Source of the DNA: Thermoplasmata archaeon
GTDB lineage: Archaea; Thermoplasmatota; Thermoplasmata; Thermoplasmatales; Thermoplasmataceae
Length of the DNA stretch: 5,071 nt
Direction of reading: 5' to 3'
Assembly: GCA_021799315.1 (NCBI GenBank)
Contig: JAJZAR010000110.1
Coordinates: 1 to 5,071, forward strand
A program made the position numbers and the translations under genes. How positions within the stretch are numbered: position 1 is the stretch's first letter; the number at the start of each line of letters is the position of its first letter. Under the pieces are notes generated by a model that was not told the DNA's origin, made no database searches, and saw only the letters and a list, made by a program, of their open reading frames with translations. Positions 1-4,960 of this stretch are shown one piece after another.

Positions 1-143
1 TCCACTCTTGACATTGTCACATTCCCGTTGATAAGCAGCGGTGATACCAGTAGGATGTACTTAGAAGTCCATCCTTTGTCTTGAATCTGTTCTTGAACAG
101 CCACGACTGTATTGAGAAATGCTGTTTGAAATGTTTCTCGCAT
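1..143 (-). CDS. Unidentified partial open frame, running off the left edge
   Basis: The minus strand from the IS border to the window edge is open in the frame that begins at base 131 and reads FQTAFLNTVVAVQEQ, then IQDKGWTSKYILLVSPLLIN, then GNVTMSRV. An in-frame ATG lies at 143-141, inside the left inverted repeat of the IS, so a shortened or IS-initiated protein is possible. The piece has a believable amphipathic composition, but I recognise no family. A second minus frame is also open for most of this stretch, which weakens the case. It could be the remainder of a gene cut by the IS. It could in principle continue the zinc-ribbon transposase broken at 1512, since the frames happen to join, but it lacks residues I would expect there. 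Confidence 0.3.
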   Translation of the reverse strand, partial: MRETFQTAFLNTVVAVQEQIQDKGWTSKYILLVSPLLINGNVTMSRV

Positions 144-176
144 CTCTGGACAAATTGAAAAATTAATTAAGATACA
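132..176 (+). repeat. Left terminal inverted repeat (IRL) of the IS3 element
   Basis: Aligned with the reverse complement of 1467-1511 it matches at 35 of 45 positions without gaps. The longest identical blocks are TGTTTCTC (132-139), GGACAAAT (148-155) and AATTAAGA (165-172). It is the site where the element's transposase would bind and cut. Its inner part also holds the A/T-rich box proposed as the orfA promoter, so transposase binding could repress its own gene. Confidence 0.9.
163..170 (+). promoter_or_regulatory. Possible TATA box for orfA
   Basis: TTAATTAA lies in the inner part of the left inverted repeat, centred about 31 bases before the orfA ATG. With archaeal spacing this gives a transcript with almost no leader, in keeping with the lack of any Shine-Dalgarno sequence before 198. 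Position and composition are the only evidence. A second A/T-rich stretch, TTATAAA at 191-197, touches the ATG and is too close to be the box for this start. Confidence 0.4.
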
Positions 177-197
177 CATGGTTCATTTGCCTTATAA

Positions 198-533
198 ATG
201 ACAGCAAGAAAAGTGTACAGACCGGAAGAGAAGATGAAGATCGTCATGGAGGGTCTCAGCGGGACAATATCCGTTTCCGATCTATGCAGAAAGTATGAAA
301 TAAAGCCTGCAAGGTTCTACTACTGGAAGGATCAGGTCATGAACAGTGCCCAGGATATATTCCAGAATCGTGGAAGAAAGATTGATGAGGATCGAATCAG
401 AGCGGAAAAGGATGATGAGATTGCAAGGCTCAAGGCGACCATTGCTGAGGTCGTCCAGGAAAACCTTGAGATCAAAAAAAGATTGGAGAACGCTTGCAGA
501 GGAGGGGACAGACATGAGATCAGTATTCTATGA
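198..533 (+). CDS. IS3-family transposase OrfA (DNA-binding subunit)
   Basis: This 111-residue protein has the usual OrfA plan. Residues about 6-46 form a helix-turn-helix of the HTH_Tnp_1 type, with RPEEKMKIVMEGL, then SVSDLCRKYEIKPARFYYWK. Residues about 62-98 are a charged, leucine/isoleucine-spaced helix (DEIARLKATIAEVVQENLEI), a probable leucine zipper for pairing with itself or OrfB. Its role is to recognise the terminal repeats and help regulate transposition. The ATG at 198 fits the family's N-terminus, and no Shine-Dalgarno sequence precedes it. Its last 20 bases overlap orfB, which lies in the +1 frame. IS3 elements normally join the two by -1 frameshifting, so a fused OrfAB is not made here by the standard route, although an A7 tract lies at 474-480. 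Confidence 0.9.
   Translation: MTARKVYRPEEKMKIVMEGLSGTISVSDLCRKYEIKPARFYYWKDQVMNSAQDIFQNRGRKIDEDRIRAEKDDEIARLKATIAEVVQENLEIKKRLENACRGGDRHEISIL
501..507 (+). promoter_or_regulatory. Strong ribosome binding site for orfB
   Basis: GGAGGGG ends six bases before the ATG at 514, inside the end of orfA. It decides the orfB start: the open frame reaches back to 346, but the upstream part reads as an orfA shadow without IS3 OrfB character, while the residues from 514 match an OrfB N-terminus. The stop of orfA (531-533) lies just beyond the start, so translation is probably coupled. Confidence 0.8.
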
Positions 534-1476
534 CATACACAGAACAGTCATGAATGCTCAGGAACATGGAGGATACTCCTTAAAATCTACGCTGAAGATG
601 CTTGGAATATCCAGATCCTGGTACTATGAACAGCTTGGCATTTCACCACTTCTTGACGGAAGATTCAATGCCATGGCAATAAGAAATGATGATGAGTGGA
701 TTGTGGTGGGATTCAAGCGTAGAAATCCAAGGATGTCATTCAGGGAAATAGATTACACCCTGATTGATGAGGATATGGCATATCTTTCACCTTCAGCTGT
801 GTACAGGATACTGAAAAAACACAATTTAATAACGCCATGGAACCGCAAAACATGGGAATCCACCCGTCCTGAACATGCAAAAACACCGGATGAAAGATGG
901 CAGACTGACATCATGTACGTAAGGATAGATGGCAGGTTCTTCTACCTCATCATCTTCATAGATGAATATTCCAGATACATAGTGCATCACGCCCTTCTCA
1001 CAACGATGGACGCTGATTCAGTATCACTGGAAGCACAGACAGCAATAGACAAACTGAGGAGAGATTCCCTTGGATTACCGGTAATACAGAGCGACAACGG
1101 ATCATCATTCATTGCCATTGAATTCAAATCAGTATTGAGACAGAACAACCTGACGCAGAAACTCATAAGGCCCCATACACCTGAACAGAATGGAATTGTA
1201 GAGAGGGCAAACAAGACAATGCGTGAATCAATGCTGCCCCTGGTACTGACAGATTATGAACAGGCAAAATCAGAGATCTTAAGGATCATAGAACAGTACA
1301 ACAATGAGAGAAGGCATTCCTCACTGAACTTTCTCACACCAAGACAGTATTACAGGGGAAATCCTGCTGAAATCCTGAGGATAAGGGAATCGAAGATAGA
1401 GAGGGCAAGAATATTAAGGAGGGAAAGAAATATGAAAGAACGGAATGGAGGTGAAACGGCGGGAACTGTCTCTTAA
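514..1476 (+). CDS. IS3-family transposase OrfB (DDE integrase-core catalytic subunit)
   Basis: The 320-residue product carries out the cutting and joining steps of transposition, by analogy with retroviral integrase. A helical N-terminal region (about 1-100, with GYSLKSTLKMLGISRSWYYE and SPSAVYRILKKHNL) precedes the rve catalytic core. The triad is visible: D132 in RWQTDIMYVRIDG, D194 in VIQSDNGSSF and E230 in PHTPEQNGIVERANK, with 35 residues between the last two, the classic IS3 spacing. The C-terminal IS3 signature YNNERRHSSLNFLTPRQYY is at 262-280, followed by a long basic tail to 320. The start at 514 is set by the GGAGGGG site. The stop codon falls inside the right inverted repeat. No internal stop or frameshift is seen, so the enzyme looks functional. 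Confidence 0.92.
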   Translation: MRSVFYDIHRTVMNAQEHGGYSLKSTLKMLGISRSWYYEQLGISPLLDGRFNAMAIRNDDEWIVVGFKRRNPRMSFREIDYTLIDEDMAYLSPSAVYRILKKHNLITPWNRKTWESTRPEHAKTPDERWQTDIMYVRIDGRFFYLIIFIDEYSRYIVHHALLTTMDADSVSLEAQTAIDKLRRDSLGLPVIQSDNGSSFIAIEFKSVLRQNNLTQKLIRPHTPEQNGIVERANKTMRESMLPLVLTDYEQAKSEILRIIEQYNNERRHSSLNFLTPRQYYRGNPAEILRIRESKIERARILRRERNMKERNGGETAGTVS

Positions 1477-1511
1477 TTGTTTTCACCATTTGTCCGGAAC
1501 TGTGAGAAACA
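1467..1511 (-). repeat. Right terminal inverted repeat (IRR) of the IS3 element
   Basis: This is the inverted partner of 132-176 (35 of 45 matches), ending in GAGAAACA at 1504-1511. It contains the orfB stop codon. The octamer GGAACTGT occurs twice around it, at 1462-1469 and 1496-1503, 34 bases apart in the same orientation. These may be two transposase contact sites, which is an inference. The left end has no exact copy of this octamer. Confidence 0.9.
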
Positions 1512-2006
1512 GTACAGTGTGGATTCCTGTAGATCGTCCAGAATCGATTCAACGAAGTTTCCGGTCTTTGAATCCTTCAGCACTGCACGGTATTTCTCCG
1601 TACCGTCAATGTGCACATACTGTTCATCATAAACAAAGTAACCGGATGATTCCATAATGCTTCTTTCCTGTGGCGGAACATTCCTCCTGACAGTTTCATG
1701 TGATATGACCGTGTTTCCAATTATACGAAACAGATCTGCAGCCTTTCTGAGTGATGTCTTCACTCTTGTTTTAATTCTTTTATTACGCATATCATCTGGA
1801 AAATGTTTTCCATAACCGTAATTTGGTGGCCTTGCCACAAATGAATATCTGCAGTCACTGCAGATATACTTCTGCATCCTGAACACTGTACCATTTTCCA
1901 TTGTCCTGAAACATGTTCCGTTTCTCGCAACATTCCCTGAACTGCATTGAGGACATACAGGGTTCATGAAACTCATAAGATCATTCTCCTTCAGTTCCAG
2001 ATCCAT
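1473..2006 (-). pseudogene. Zinc-ribbon DDE transposase, N-terminal part only, cut by the IS3 element
   Basis: Only the first 165 codons (2006-1512) belong to the gene. The remaining 12 (CFSQFRTNGENN) are read from the right end of the IS3 element and close at a TAA at 1475-1473. A zinc ribbon has CPQC (residues 18-21) and CSDC (49-52). A helix-turn-helix follows at about 86-110 (LRKAADLFRIIGNTVISHET). The catalytic core then begins with VYDEQYVHIDG, where D127 is the likely first catalytic Asp by analogy with the IS6-like DET motif. The second and third acidic residues are missing, so the product cannot be active. Such zinc-ribbon transposases are common in archaeal IS elements; I cannot fix the IS family. 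The ATG at 2006 has no Shine-Dalgarno sequence and follows a TATA-like box. Confidence 0.8.
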
Positions 2007-2024
2007 GACAGGAGTATTATTCAG

Positions 2025-2032
2025 GATAAAAA
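2025..2032 (-). promoter_or_regulatory. Possible TATA box for the broken transposase
   Basis: Read on the minus strand this is TTTTTATC, centred about 22 bases before the ATG at 2006. The spacing implies a leaderless transcript, and no Shine-Dalgarno sequence lies in between. This is an inference from position and composition. Confidence 0.4.
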
Positions 2033-2037
2033 CTGGG

Positions 2038-2082
2038 GAAGAGTCAAAAATGTAAAGTTGTCAAGTGAGGTTGAAACTCTTC
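2038..2082. repeat. Short inverted repeat GAAGAGT / ACTCTTC
   Basis: Exact 7-base arms at 2038-2044 and 2076-2082 are separated by 31 bases, just upstream of the transposase promoter. They could be part of the outer end of that IS or an operator. Arms this short could also arise by chance. The opposite end of the element is not in the window, so an IS terminus cannot be tested here. Confidence 0.25.
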
Positions 2083-2177
2083 TGAACTCGGTGTATGGCG
2101 CTTTCCTCAGCCACATGTAATGGAATGACTCTATCATATTTCATGCTTTCGGCCAGGCGTAATGAATTGTGGAAAAA
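2061..2177 (-). pseudogene. Possible decayed coding remnant
   Basis: Between stops at 2180-2178 and 2063-2061 the minus strand reads 38 residues with a protein-like mix of charged and hydrophobic residues, including LRLAESMKYDRVIPLHVAEE. The neighbouring minus frame is also open from about 2150 to 2021 and includes HYMWLRKAPYTEFRRVSTSL. Two overlapping protein-like frames on one strand suggest a frameshifted gene fragment, perhaps of an older transposase, but I cannot name the family. The plus-strand open frame across the same bases looks like a shadow, with little charge and many Ser, Phe and Cys. Confidence 0.25.
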
Positions 2178-2241
2178 TCAACTAATTTTTGACAATGTCG
2201 CTGAGGAGAAAAGTTCTTTTGTATCCTTCACATTACACAAC

Positions 2242-2283
2242 GGGGGGTTATTTTGTGTCTTCATAATACAATATTAATCCCCC
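2242..2283 (+). repeat. Strong 42-base hairpin
   Basis: GGGGGGTTA (2242-2250) pairs with TAATCCCCC (2275-2283) over nine base pairs, one of them a G-U pair in RNA. After a small internal loop, 2253-2258 pairs with 2266-2271, leaving a short loop. The run of Gs stands out in A/T-rich surroundings. TTTT follows at 2287-2290, so it could act as a terminator on the plus strand, but no plus-strand gene leads into it. Other options are the structured end of a mobile element or a regulatory leader. The structure is plain; its role is unknown. Confidence 0.55.
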
Positions 2284-2399
2284 TAATTTTAAGTTGTCTG
2301 CCAGGATAAATAAATAATGAGAACCTTTTGTATGGTAATAAACTACATTCCCGATGAATTATGCATGTCTGATCCGGTTGGACATTCGGAGAGTGTGAA

Positions 2400-2429
2400 T
2401 TGAAACAAAGATAGAAGAACAATAAAATA
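2400..2429 (+). promoter_or_regulatory. Promoter of the glycosyltransferase operon
   Basis: ATAAAATA (2422-2429) is centred 25 bases before the ATG at 2451, the spacing of an archaeal TATA box driving a leaderless transcript. No Shine-Dalgarno sequence precedes the ATG (AACTGAAA). The same stretch can be read as a bacterial sigma70-type promoter: TTGAAA at 2400-2405, 17 bases, then TAAAAT at 2423-2428. The missing ribosome binding site and the same pattern at the other first genes make me favour the archaeal reading. Confidence 0.55.
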
Positions 2430-2450
2430 CTTCTTTAGAATAAACTGAAA

Positions 2451-3704
2451 ATGAATATTCTTATTACCAGCCATGAAAGCTTGCTCCCTATGGTAGGAGG
2501 TAATAGGAAAGCGATGTATTCCTCAGCAAGGATATTGTCAGAACTTGGTCACAATGTAACTTTCATCTCTTGGGGAGAAGAACAATCTTATACTAAGTAT
2601 TTGGCAAAAATAAAGGTAATTCATCGGATGACAAAAACTTCAAATGATGTTTATAAACAATTTGGAGCAAACACAAGTCTGCCAGATCTAATTTACCAAA
2701 TAGGGTCTGAGCTTGGTATTCCTCAAATTCTATCCTTGCTCTCTAGGGGGCCTGTCGCTCCGTCACTCTTTGATATTGACCTTAATAATTTTGATTTAAT
2801 TATTAAAGAAGGTCCGGATATGAATAGCCTAATAAACGGTGGTCACGAAAGCATCCCTAAAGTCTATAGACTTCATTGGCTTGGATTGCCCACCTACGTA
2901 AGAAATTTGAACAATTGGAAGGAATTCACTCGCCCAGAGAAAATAGACAATTTATTCCTCCCTCTGAGTATAAAAAAATTTATTGATTATATAGTTACTA
3001 ACATAGAGCTAAGTACCCTCGAAAGTGGCAATATCTTGACGGTATCTACCATGGATGAAGCCAAGGCAATACAACACAAACCAGATATTAGTCACTTGAA
3101 GACAGTAACTTTGCCGATTATATCTGATGATAGAAATCTAGAAAAATGTAAAAAGAGCATGGAATTTTTTGAAGCCAGACCTTATGTTATCTTTTTTTCA
3201 ACTCAAAATAGAAGTTCTGAGTTCGCTGTTTTGTATATATATAGACTTAGTAAATTAATGCCCAGTATAAATTTTGTGATCGTTGGAAAGATAAATGTGA
3301 ATCAAAATATCCCAACCAATACACCTAACTATAAAATCTTGGGTTATTTAGCCGAATCAGAATTCTACGATCTCATAAAGAATGCAACCGCAATAATTTT
3401 TCCTAAAATCTACGGTCACGGCCTACAGATGAAATTAGTAGAATCTTTTCGTTTCCATAAACCAATTATCACAACGTCACCTTTATATAACGAACTTCCA
3501 GACTTAAGAGAAGGCGACGATATCATTGTGGAGGATGACCCAGAGACATTCGGACATGCCATTGAACAGGTACTTGACTCGGACGGACTGCAAAGGAAAT
3601 TGAACTACAACTCCAAAAAGTATTATGAAAGTCATCTATCCCCGGAAGCCCATAAAAATGGTTTGCGTAATTATCTGGAGAAAGTTATCTCTACTGGTGT
3701 GTAG
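2451..3704 (+). CDS. GT-B fold glycosyltransferase (GT4-like, group 1)
   Basis: This 417-residue protein should move a sugar from a nucleotide-sugar donor to a glycan acceptor at the inner face of the membrane. The N-terminal Rossmann half begins MNILITSHESLLPMVGGNRK, with the glycine loop at 16-17 and the helix SSARILSELGHNVTFIS typical of the family. The C-terminal half starts near 245 (PYVIFFSTQ) and includes FVIVGK (275-280), ILGYLAESEFYDLIKNATAI (296-315) and the donor-site segment GHGLQMKLVESFRFHKPIIT (322-341). There the G-x-G...K-x-x-E pattern, with K328 and E331, matches the Glyco_trans_1_4 type rather than strict EX7E. No signal peptide or membrane helix is seen, and the length is normal. 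It leads a two-gene unit with the family 2 enzyme 56 bases downstream. Base composition is more A/T-rich than the IS genes. Donor and acceptor are unknown. Confidence 0.85.
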   Translation: MNILITSHESLLPMVGGNRKAMYSSARILSELGHNVTFISWGEEQSYTKYLAKIKVIHRMTKTSNDVYKQFGANTSLPDLIYQIGSELGIPQILSLLSRGPVAPSLFDIDLNNFDLIIKEGPDMNSLINGGHESIPKVYRLHWLGLPTYVRNLNNWKEFTRPEKIDNLFLPLSIKKFIDYIVTNIELSTLESGNILTVSTMDEAKAIQHKPDISHLKTVTLPIISDDRNLEKCKKSMEFFEARPYVIFFSTQNRSSEFAVLYIYRLSKLMPSINFVIVGKINVNQNIPTNTPNYKILGYLAESEFYDLIKNATAIIFPKIYGHGLQMKLVESFRFHKPIITTSPLYNELPDLREGDDIIVEDDPETFGHAIEQVLDSDGLQRKLNYNSKKYYESHLSPEAHKNGLRNYLEKVISTGV

Positions 3705-3748
3705 GCAATGGATAGCATCGTAGTAAATAGGTGTTTTTCATCTTTTAC

Positions 3749-3753
3749 AGGAG
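3749..3753 (+). promoter_or_regulatory. Ribosome binding site fixing the start of the second glycosyltransferase
   Basis: AGGAG lies seven bases before the ATG at 3761. It favours that start over the in-frame GTG at 3731, which would add MFFIFYRSNT ahead of the conserved fold and has no such site. Confidence 0.75.
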
Positions 3754-3760
3754 CAATACT

Positions 3761-4699
3761 ATGTTGACTCAAGATTCGGATCAGACGAACATTAAATTGC
3801 CTTTTATCAGCATCGTGATTCCCACTTATAACAGAGTTGAAATGTTAAAAGATCTTATAATTAGCATCAAGCAAAGTTCATATCCACAGAACAAGATCGA
3901 AATAATTGTGGTGGATGACAACTCAGCCGACGGGACAAGTCAGGTCATCACCTCGCTCTTTCCAGAAATAATTACCATAAGAAATGAAAGGAATATGCTA
4001 CAATCATACGGGCGTCAAATTGGGTTGACAAAATCCAGTGGGGATTTCATTGTTTTCATCGATGATGACAATGTTGTAGATAAAGGGATGTTAGAAAAAC
4101 TCATAACCTTTATGGTAAATAACCCGAGTTGCGGAATAAGTTCCCCTCTCCAGTTGTACTACAAGTCAGATTTGATATGGTTTGCTGGTTCAAAAAGGAA
4201 TATGTACACTGGAATGACTAAATACTTGTATCACAAGAGTAAAATTTCCGAAATAAAATTACCAGAATATATAGAGACAGATGATATACCAAACTGCTTT
4301 ATTATAAAAAAATATACAATTGAAAAACTTCGAGTAGAATTCGATTATCGTTCATTCCCAAGAAGATATGAAGAATCCGACTTTGCTTATAAGATACGTA
4401 GAGCAGGTTATCAGGCTATATGTTGTACTAAGGCTGTAGAGTGGCATAAGATCAGGGACATCAAGACACAAGGACTGGAATCTGAAGACAGGGTTTATAA
4501 TTATGGAAGGAGCAGAGTAATATTCCACCACAAATATTCTAGTAAGTCTGAATTTCTAATATTTTCACTTATATTCAACCCCTTAATAACTGCCTATTAT
4601 GCTTGGCAATTTCTATACTATTTCCACTCTTACCGTTCCGTTAGAATGTTCAAAGCATATCTGAAGGGACTAGTTTTAGCGTACCTGACTCTTTCCTAA
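3761..4699 (+). CDS. GT-A fold glycosyltransferase, family 2
   Basis: From the ATG at 3761 the product is 312 residues. The family 2 core is clear: FISIVIPTYNR (15-25), the nucleotide-binding IIVVDDNSADGTS (48-60) with D52/D53, and the metal-binding DxD-type motif FIDDDN (99-104). The acceptor/catalytic EESDFAYKIRRAGY (204-217) follows, with D207 and an acidic partner in place of the usual ED. EWH is at 227-229, also common in these enzymes. A hydrophobic stretch at about 264-288 (LIFSLIFNPLITAYYAWQFL) probably anchors it at the membrane. It should transfer a sugar from a nucleotide-sugar to a lipid-linked or surface glycan; the sugar is not predictable. It is downstream of, and probably co-transcribed with, the GT-B enzyme, suggesting consecutive steps on one glycan. 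Confidence 0.88.
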   Translation: MLTQDSDQTNIKLPFISIVIPTYNRVEMLKDLIISIKQSSYPQNKIEIIVVDDNSADGTSQVITSLFPEIITIRNERNMLQSYGRQIGLTKSSGDFIVFIDDDNVVDKGMLEKLITFMVNNPSCGISSPLQLYYKSDLIWFAGSKRNMYTGMTKYLYHKSKISEIKLPEYIETDDIPNCFIIKKYTIEKLRVEFDYRSFPRRYEESDFAYKIRRAGYQAICCTKAVEWHKIRDIKTQGLESEDRVYNYGRSRVIFHHKYSSKSEFLIFSLIFNPLITAYYAWQFLYYFHSYRSVRMFKAYLKGLVLAYLTLS

Positions 4700-4755
4700 A
4701 AGGAAATTTCGTAATAGATTGTCATTCTCATTATTGGTGTTAGAGATTAGTTTTT
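4692..4755 (+). terminator. Possible end of the glycosyltransferase transcript
   Basis: A small hairpin, TTTCC / GGAAA (4692-4696 with 4702-4706), overlaps the stop codon, and a run of five Ts follows at 4751-4755. Archaeal termination often uses such oligo-T runs without a strong stem. Both signals are weak and could be chance in this A/T-rich DNA. Confidence 0.25.
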
Positions 4756-4888
4756 CTTGTAGTTTGGAATAATGGTGTTTTCCTGATATTTGATTTGGTT
4801 TGATCACATAGGGATTGCGTGATAATAATATATCCAAGTTAGATCCTCGAAACGTTATCATCAGGCAGTAATGTATAATAGAGTAGAA

Positions 4889-4906
4889 CTCTGTCGTTAC
4901 ACAGAG
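4889..4906. repeat. Hairpin CTCTGT-CGTTAC-ACAGAG
   Basis: A perfect 6-base stem with a 6-base loop lies ten bases from a second, larger hairpin (4917-4949). Both follow the stop codon of the partial minus-strand gene at 4961. They could be the structured end of a mobile element or a terminator region for that gene. No T-run directly follows on the minus strand, so a terminator is less likely. Confidence 0.5.
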
Positions 4907-4916
4907 CCCCCTCGTC

Positions 4917-4949
4917 GAACAGTGCTGGCGGTTTTCCCGCACACTGCTC
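4917..4949. repeat. Imperfect hairpin around GCGG-TTTTC-CCGC
   Basis: The inner stem GCGG (4928-4931) pairs with CCGC (4937-4940) around a TTTTC loop. After an internal loop (CTG against A), CAGTG (4920-4924) pairs with CACTG (4942-4946), and GA/TC pairs extend it past one mismatch. It begins 11 bases after the stop of the minus-strand gene. Paired, imperfect hairpins next to a transposase-like gene are found at the ends of some IS elements, but the other end is outside the window. Confidence 0.5.
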
Positions 4950-4960
4950 ACCGACTGCGT

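Larger units (their letters stand above)
132..1511 (+). mobile_element. IS3-family insertion sequence, apparently complete
   Basis: This 1380-base element begins 5'-TGTTTCTC and ends GAGAAACA-3', so it has the TG...CA tips usual for IS3. It is bounded by imperfect 45-base inverted repeats and contains the usual pair of overlapping genes: orfA (helix-turn-helix plus coiled coil) and orfB (DDE integrase core). The size fits the IS3 family range of roughly 1.2-1.5 kb. Both genes are unbroken and the catalytic triad is present, so it could be active. The bases just outside the two ends (TTGAAA on the left, GTACAG on the right) do not repeat, so no 3-5 base target duplication is seen. On its right it cuts a minus-strand transposase gene. 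Confidence 0.9.
2181..2450. other. Intergenic region upstream of the glycosyltransferase pair
   Basis: No convincing gene is present. The stretch is A/T-rich and holds a large hairpin (2242-2283) and the promoter region before 2451. A 28-codon plus frame at 2317-2403 (starting MRTFCMVINYIPDEL) is open but has no Shine-Dalgarno sequence, and the nearest TATA-like run is only a few bases before its ATG, so I do not call it a gene. Confidence 0.5.
4700..4960. other. Non-coding stretch between the glycosyltransferases and a partial minus-strand gene
   Basis: No convincing gene is seen. The left half is A/T-rich. From about 4886 the composition becomes richer in G and C and two hairpins appear. 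This change suggests a border, with the right part belonging to the element or gene entering from the right edge. A 91-codon minus frame here overlaps the end of the glycosyltransferase and both hairpins and looks fortuitous. Confidence 0.45.

Noticed and set aside
346..513. Upstream extension of orfB to the ATG at 346
   Set aside because: It overlaps orfA, reads as an out-of-frame shadow rich in Arg and Lys, and has no ribosome binding site, whereas 514 has a strong one and a family-like N-terminus.
987..1214. Minus-strand open frames inside orfB
   Set aside because: They are shadows of a strongly supported transposase gene, with Cys/Ser/Leu-rich composition.
2095..2277. 60-residue plus-strand open frame
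   Set aside because: Low-charge composition, no family resemblance, and it runs through the large hairpin. The minus frames look more like protein.
2317..2403. 28-codon plus-strand small ORF (MRTFCMVINYIPDEL...)
   Set aside because: No Shine-Dalgarno sequence, the TATA-like run is too close to the ATG, and this length is common by chance.
3731..3760. GTG start adding ten residues to the family 2 glycosyltransferase
   Set aside because: The ATG at 3761 has AGGAG at good spacing; the extra residues are outside the conserved fold.
3708..3767. 19-codon frame overlapping the start of the second glycosyltransferase, a possible leader peptide
   Set aside because: It has no ribosome binding site of its own and no attenuator-like structure is visible. 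It is most likely chance in the 56-base gap.
4676..4951. 91-residue minus-strand open frame
   Set aside because: It overlaps the end of a well-supported gene and both hairpins, and its composition resembles no known family.
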